Positions 59,411 through 64,000 of a stretch of 64,000 nucleotides of DNA are shown one piece after another. Origin of the DNA: Chloracidobacterium validum (GTDB taxonomy: Bacteria > Acidobacteriota > Blastocatellia > Chloracidobacteriales > Chloracidobacteriaceae); NCBI RefSeq assembly GCF_018304825.1, contig NZ_CP072648.1, positions 975,501 to 1,039,500 of the forward strand, read 5' to 3'. Below the pieces are notes generated by a model. That model was not told the DNA's origin, made no database searches, and saw only the letters and a program-made list of their open reading frames with translations. The position numbers were made by a program, and so were the translations under genes. The stretch's first letter is position 1; each line of letters opens with the position of its first letter.

Positions 59411-60790
59411 ATGAATGATGTTCAATCCATCACAACTACAGTAGTGGAAGATACGGCTTCATCGGTCATCGCCCCACCGCCACCACTTGCCCCGGAAACC
59501 TCGCTGGCGGGTGCAGGGCAACGCTGGCTTTTTGAACTAGACATGCTCGTTCAGAGCCTGGGGCATTTTTTTCGAGTTGAGCTTCATCCACTTCCAGAGT
59601 CGAGTTGTCCTGCTCTAAGGCAGCGTGATTTCACCGAAGAGTTGCGCATCATTCGGCAGACCGTGTTGCGGATGAATTATTTGTCCACGGAGGTCATTAC
59701 TTTCCTTCAGGCTTCTATCGCCAAGGGCGATACCGGGCGACTAACCAAATCGGCCACCCCTGATATGCCGGGGGTGGCTGGTTCGCCATTGGTGGCGGCG
59801 CTGTATCAACTGACGGAAGCCCTGTTTGATGTCCGAACCATTATTGACGACCTCATCCGTGCCAAGCCAGTCGGGTGTCATACCTTTACGGCGATCGGGC
59901 GATTACTCAATCAATCTATTGAGCAGAGTGGCTTCCAACCGGCGGTTCGCCAGATGATCGTGACGCCAAAGCCGGAAATCAGGTCTGACGCCTTGCACAA
60001 GCTCGTCGCCGCATTGCCCGACCCGGCGCTGCGCCAAGACTTACGTTACATCTTTAGTTGTTTTTACCGTTTGCTCCGCTATCTGGACTTTATCCAGGAT
60101 GACCTGCGCCAGGACCGGCCGCTCAAGAGCACGTTGCCGATTTTTATCCTGGTTCGGGCCGAGGCCGAGGCCCTGATCGAGTTTATCGAAACCCGCCCCA
60201 TGCGGCTGCCCAACCTCCTCCCAGATGTCACCGATGCTTTTGACGCAACGGTGTATGCGCTCGAAATGGAGCTTCAAAAGATTTACGGGCGGGAACTGGT
60301 CGGCTTTGCCGAATTGCATCAAGCGCCACCGATTTACGCCCGGACGGAAAACGCCCATGGCTTGCTCCGCGATTGCTTCCAGCAATCACTCGTCGCGCTG
60401 GCAGTCGTCTTTGACCCGGCTTTTGATGGCGCCGCCGCCTTTGACATGTTTCAGACCAAACTCGAACAGTCACTCCACTTGCGCGATGACATCTGGCGGT
60501 TGCTTTGCCACTTGCGGCGTTTTGAGTCCAGACCAGACAAAACTGCCGTCGCGCCGTTGATCGAGCGGATCACGCTCTTTCGGGATACATCGCTGCGGTT
60601 CCTCATGTACAAGGATTGGGATGAATATGACCGCTTCCTGGACGAAGTCCAGTCAGCGCGCAACCTTGAAGAGCTTCTCAAGACTATCCACCTGCTCTCG
60701 ACGTTTCTTGAAACCCTGCTTGGGCAAATCAACATGCGCGCGGTACTCGCCAATCACCCGTTTGATTATCCATCCCTCGATGATGCGTGA
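59411..60790 (+). CDS. Helical hypothetical protein overlapping tilS
   Basis: A 459-residue protein that I do not recognise. Apart from a Pro/Ser/Thr-rich first 35 residues it looks almost entirely alpha-helical (for example RQDLRYIFSCFYRLLRYLDFIQDDL and LEQSLHLRDDIWRLLCHLRRFES), with no signal peptide, membrane segment or catalytic motif. Its stop overlaps the tilS start by about 8 nt, so the two are probably translationally coupled. It follows the ECF sigma gene by about 130 nt; a link to that sigma factor is only positional. Confidence 0.65.
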   Translation: MNDVQSITTTVVEDTASSVIAPPPPLAPETSLAGAGQRWLFELDMLVQSLGHFFRVELHPLPESSCPALRQRDFTEELRIIRQTVLRMNYLSTEVITFLQASIAKGDTGRLTKSATPDMPGVAGSPLVAALYQLTEALFDVRTIIDDLIRAKPVGCHTFTAIGRLLNQSIEQSGFQPAVRQMIVTPKPEIRSDALHKLVAALPDPALRQDLRYIFSCFYRLLRYLDFIQDDLRQDRPLKSTLPIFILVRAEAEALIEFIETRPMRLPNLLPDVTDAFDATVYALEMELQKIYGRELVGFAELHQAPPIYARTENAHGLLRDCFQQSLVALAVVFDPAFDGAAAFDMFQTKLEQSLHLRDDIWRLLCHLRRFESRPDKTAVAPLIERITLFRDTSLRFLMYKDWDEYDRFLDEVQSARNLEELLKTIHLLSTFLETLLGQINMRAVLANHPFDYPSLDDA

Positions 60791-61835
60791 CAGGTCCACC
60801 CGGTCGGCGACTGAGCGTTTGGCGCGTCAAAGTGGAAGGCGGCAAGCTGCCGGAAGCCCGCTCAATATCGAATGGCTGCGGCACGTGGTTGGTTTTCCAG
60901 AGCGTGGCGTGGTGGTGGCCGTGTCGGGCGGGCTTGACTCGATGACGCTTTTGCATGCGCTGTCCGCTTGGCGAGGGTCGGCCGGGAACTGGCTGCACGT
61001 CGCCCATCTCGACCACGGGTTGCGGGGGGCAGCGTCAGCGGCGGATGCTCGGTTGGTGGCTGAAACGGCTGACCAGATGGGCTTGAGCTGGACGGTGGAG
61101 CAAGTGGATGTCGCCCGGTTGGTCGCCGTCGAAGGCGGCAATCTGGAAGCCGTTGCCCGGCGAGTGCGCTATGCGTTTCTCCAGCGGACGGCCGAGCGCC
61201 TCGGCGCGGCGTTTGTGGCCACCGCGCACACGCAGAACGACCAGGCTGAAACCATTCTGCTCCGACTGGTACGGGGAACTGGCCTGGACGGGTTGACCGC
61301 AATTGCTCCAGTGCGTCGGCTGGCGCCTGGGTCGGCGGTACAGGTGATCCGTCCGATGCTGGCAACCCCGCGTCACCGGATTGCAGCCTATGCGCAGCGG
61401 CACGGCATAAGGTTTCACAAAGATGCGACGAATGACGACCTCTCACGGGCGCGCAATCGGTTACGCCAGATCGTGATTCCAGAGCTGGCGCGGCTCAATC
61501 CACGCTTGGGCGAGTCGCTCGCTAGGCTGGCGGCACAGGCGCGAGAGGATAGTGACTATTTGGCAAGTGTTGCGCAGGGGTGGTTGCAGCGACATGCCCG
61601 CCGCGTTGACCGGCGACTGGCGCTGCCGGTCACTGAGTTGGCGGCGCTTCCGCCCGCGATCCGTCGAAGGGTCTTGCATACGGTCGCGCAACAGGATGAT
61701 TATCCGGCTGTGGCGTTTCGGCACATCAACGCCATCGAGCAAACCCTCCTTGCCGCCGACGCGGTCGGAAAGTGTCTTGATTTGACCGGCGGACGCACGG
61801 TACGGCGCGTCGCTGATGCGCTCGTGTTCGCCTAA
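60783..61835 (+). CDS. tilS: tRNA(Ile)-lysidine synthase TilS
   Basis: A 350-residue PP-loop ATPase that converts the wobble cytidine of tRNA-Ile2 to lysidine, which is essential for reading AUA. The pyrophosphatase loop is GVVVAVSGGLDSMTLLHAL, and the following HLDHGLRG and FVATAHTQNDQAETILLRL blocks are the family signature. The C-terminal half is the shorter helical type without the full second domain of the E. coli enzyme. The start is ATG 60780 or 60783, both inside the end of the preceding gene; the longer frame to 60621 reads that gene. An ftsH gene follows after about 200 nt, a frequent pairing in bacteria. Confidence 0.93.
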   Translation: MRDRSTRSATERLARQSGRRQAAGSPLNIEWLRHVVGFPERGVVVAVSGGLDSMTLLHALSAWRGSAGNWLHVAHLDHGLRGAASAADARLVAETADQMGLSWTVEQVDVARLVAVEGGNLEAVARRVRYAFLQRTAERLGAAFVATAHTQNDQAETILLRLVRGTGLDGLTAIAPVRRLAPGSAVQVIRPMLATPRHRIAAYAQRHGIRFHKDATNDDLSRARNRLRQIVIPELARLNPRLGESLARLAAQAREDSDYLASVAQGWLQRHARRVDRRLALPVTELAALPPAIRRRVLHTVAQQDDYPAVAFRHINAIEQTLLAADAVGKCLDLTGGRTVRRVADALVFA

Positions 61836-61936
61836 GCTTATATTGAAGGTAGGTAGGCCACGCCGCCTGCCGCAGGAAAACGCGCGATGACTTTTCTTTG
61901 GAAAAGCCATTCGTGTAAACTCACGCTCCCATGCGC

Positions 61937-61958
61937 GACAGGCGCCCCAACGCCTGTC
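61937..61958 (+). terminator. Perfect hairpin between tilS and ftsH
   Basis: GACAGGCG and CGCCTGTC form a perfect 8-bp stem around CCCCAA, about 100 nt after the tilS stop and 77 nt before the ftsH start. Without a U-tract it may be a weak terminator or a structured ftsH leader. Confidence 0.4.
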
Positions 61959-62034
61959 ACAGCTTATTCAACCGAATCTCTCGGTCATCCACACAGAGAC
62001 AACCGACGACCGAAACGGAAAGGCAGGCGCGACG

Positions 62035-63951
62035 TTGAATACGGCAGTCCGACAAGTAGTTCTTTGGATCGTCATCATTGCTGGCGGCGTGTTGTTCTGG
62101 AGCTTGCTCCATCGCAACGGACCACTCAAGGAAGACAACCCCGATTACGCGACCTTGGTCAAGAAGATTGACGCCAAGGAAATCCAAGAAGCCGTCATCT
62201 CGGATACGGAAGTCACAGGCAAGTACGTCAATGGGAAACCCTTTCGTACGGACATCGTGGCTAACGTATCTGGCGACCTGATGAAACGCATGGCGGAAAA
62301 AGACATCAAGGTCCAGGGCAAGCCGGCCACCAGTGGTATCTGGCTAACCATCTTGCTCTACTATCTGCCGGTGTTCCTGCTGATTGGATTCGTTTTCCTG
62401 ATGATGCGTCAGATGCAGGGCAGCGGCAACAAGGCCCTGTCCTTCGGACGCAGTCGGGCGCGTCTGCTCTCGAACCAGGCCAAGCGCATTACCTTCAAGG
62501 ACGTGGCCGGCGTCGAGGAGTCAAAGGAAGAGCTTCAGGAAATCATCGAGTTTCTCAAAGAACCCCAGAAGTTCCAGAAGCTGGGTGGGCGTATTCCGAA
62601 AGGCATTTTGATGATGGGCCCGCCTGGTACGGGCAAGACCCTGTTGGCGCGCGCGGTGGCCGGTGAAGCCAATGTGCCGTTTTTTTCCATTTCGGGGTCT
62701 GACTTTGTTGAGATGTTCGTTGGCGTGGGCGCGTCGCGGGTCCGCGATCTGTTTGAACAAGGCAAGAAAAACGCCCCCTGTATCATTTTTATTGACGAAA
62801 TTGACGCAGTGGGTCGCCATCGTGGGGCCGGTCTGGGCGGCGGCCACGATGAGCGTGAGCAAACGCTCAACCAGTTGCTGGTTGAAATGGATGGCTTTGA
62901 GTCGAACGACGGCGTCATCTTGATTGCCTCGACCAACCGGCCGGATGTGCTTGACCCGGCGCTGCTGCGTCCAGGGCGATTTGATCGGCGGGTGGTCGTC
63001 AATCGCCCGGATGTCAAGGGGCGCGAGGGAATTTTGGCCGTCCACACGCGCAAGATTCCGCTGGGCGATGACGTGGACATCTCCGTGATTGCGCGTGGTA
63101 CTCCCGGCTTCACCGGGGCTGACCTGGCCAATCTGGTCAACGAAGCTGCGCTCAATGCGGCCCGCAACAACCAGAAGTTTGTTACCATGCGTGACTTCGA
63201 GTGGGCCAAGGACAAGGTCATCATGGGCAGCGAGCGGCGCTCGATGGTGATGTCAAATGAAGAAAAGCGCAACACGGCTTATCACGAAGCCGGACACGCG
63301 CTGGTTGGCATCAAAGTGCCGAATGCCGACCCGGTTCACAAGATTACGATTATCCCCCGCGGCATGGCTCTGGGACTCACGCAGCAACTGCCAGAAGCGG
63401 ACCGCTATTCGCACACCCGTGAGTACATCGAAGGGCAAATTGCCATTTTGATGGGTGGCCGCTTGGCTGAGGAAATCTTTCTCAACCACATCACCACTGG
63501 CGCGTCGAATGACATCGAACGGGCCACGGAAATGGCGCGGCGGATGGTGTGCGAGTTTGGCATGTCGCAGTTAGGCCCGCTGACCTTTGGCAAGAAGGAG
63601 GAGCAAATCTTCCTGGGACGTGAAATCGCCCAGCATCAAGACTACAGCGAAGACACGGCCATCAAGATTGATCAAGAGGTCAAGCGAATCGTCATGGAGC
63701 AATACAATCGGGCGCGGCAAATCATTTTGGATAACAAGGACGCGCTCGTTCGGCTGGCGGAGGCGTTGCTAGAGCGCGAGTCGCTCGATGCCATCCAGGT
63801 TCGCCGGTTGGTTGCCGGTCTCCCGCTCGATGACGATGAGCCGACTGGCAGCAGCGATCGCGACGACGCCAAGCCGGATGCGCTGCGCCCGGCGGTCGTC
63901 AAACCCTTGATTCCACCGGTTGCCGCCGGTGACAACCCGGCAACGGCATAG
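62035..63951 (+). CDS. ftsH: ATP-dependent zinc metalloprotease FtsH
   Basis: A 638-residue membrane-anchored AAA+ protease that degrades unassembled membrane proteins and regulators. Two transmembrane helices bracket a small periplasmic domain ([18 protein letters not shown] near residues 8-25 and a second around 105-125). The AAA module has Walker A GPPGTGKT (195-202), Walker [13 protein letters not shown] and the second region of homology with [12 protein letters not shown]. The protease site is HEAGH at residues 417-421. The start is TTG, preceded by GGAAAGG. The gene ends 50 nt before the window edge. Confidence 0.97.
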   Translation: MNTAVRQVVLWIVIIAGGVLFWSLLHRNGPLKEDNPDYATLVKKIDAKEIQEAVISDTEVTGKYVNGKPFRTDIVANVSGDLMKRMAEKDIKVQGKPATSGIWLTILLYYLPVFLLIGFVFLMMRQMQGSGNKALSFGRSRARLLSNQAKRITFKDVAGVEESKEELQEIIEFLKEPQKFQKLGGRIPKGILMMGPPGTGKTLLARAVAGEANVPFFSISGSDFVEMFVGVGASRVRDLFEQGKKNAPCIIFIDEIDAVGRHRGAGLGGGHDEREQTLNQLLVEMDGFESNDGVILIASTNRPDVLDPALLRPGRFDRRVVVNRPDVKGREGILAVHTRKIPLGDDVDISVIARGTPGFTGADLANLVNEAALNAARNNQKFVTMRDFEWAKDKVIMGSERRSMVMSNEEKRNTAYHEAGHALVGIKVPNADPVHKITIIPRGMALGLTQQLPEADRYSHTREYIEGQIAILMGGRLAEEIFLNHITTGASNDIERATEMARRMVCEFGMSQLGPLTFGKKEEQIFLGREIAQHQDYSEDTAIKIDQEVKRIVMEQYNRARQIILDNKDALVRLAEALLERESLDAIQVRRLVAGLPLDDDEPTGSSDRDDAKPDALRPAVVKPLIPPVAAGDNPATA

Positions 63952-64000
63952 CGCCTGGCGCAGTTTGCTGGACCACGCCCTGCGACGTCCGTTTTCGAGG

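Noticed and set aside
61836-62034. A sigma-70 promoter for ftsH (TAAACT near 61915)
   Set aside because: No acceptable -35 hexamer occurs at 16-18 nt upstream.

Overview
This window is a gene-dense stretch of one bacterial chromosome, about 60% GC by eye, with ATG, GTG and TTG starts and many start/stop overlaps. It contains no rRNA, tRNA, CRISPR array, insertion sequence or phage gene that I can see. The gene set fits a Gram-negative-type bacterium: a Wzm/Wzt polysaccharide exporter, FtsH, PilT, an hrcA-grpE-dnaK-dnaJ cluster, a regulator-propeller sensor fused to a Ser/Thr kinase, and a DUF4388-type protein. I lean towards Acidobacteriota, possibly a Chloracidobacterium-like thermophile. 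That placement rests on overall flavour, since no taxonomic marker gene is present.

Layout. 1-5.8 kb (+): glycan assembly (GT4 cut by the window edge, a tandem GT2 enzyme, a HAD phosphatase, a GT-C-like membrane protein). 5.8-9.2 kb (+): a PAS-PAS hybrid histidine kinase and a DprE1-type FAD oxidoreductase. 9.2-13.2 kb (-): a secreted TPR protein, an NAD-dependent sugar epimerase, and a STAS/RsbW-like partner-switching pair. 13.4-19.4 kb (+): an alpha/beta hydrolase, YeaH/YhbH, NrdR, a PilT-type ATPase, a zinc-ribbon/pseudo-receiver protein and a DUF3299 protein. 19.5-40.2 kb (almost all -): a large ABC-transporter-dependent polysaccharide locus. It has wzm, wzt, two methyltransferases, four GT4 and three GT2 enzymes, a GT75/RGP-like protein, a GT-C-like membrane protein, a SASA-type esterase, a GmhA-like SIS protein, a hexapeptide acyltransferase and a Gfo/Idh oxidoreductase. 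40.2-46.2 kb (-): MnmE, a GDSL lipoprotein esterase and the 1225-residue propeller-kinase fusion. 46.3-48.6 kb: an orphan LolD-type ATPase, a LysR regulator and a stand-alone receiver. 48.7-54.4 kb (-): hrcA-grpE-dnaK-dnaJ. 54.7-64 kb: a cupin, two hypothetical proteins, the DUF4388-DnaJ-TPR protein, an ECF sigma factor, a helical hypothetical protein overlapping tilS, and ftsH.

The most distinctive region is about 35.1-37.5 kb. It is a strongly AT-rich island on the opposite strand inside the glycan operon. Its right edge lies inside a methyltransferase gene, which is therefore compositionally chimeric. Its membrane-protein gene carries an exact 31-bp tandem duplication that shifts the reading frame; removing one copy restores a longer protein ending at 37032. 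The other main points are a DprE1 homologue (its benzothiazinone-target cysteine position is Ala) together with a GT75-like protein, which hints at arabinofuranose chemistry, and the propeller-Ser/Thr-kinase fusion.
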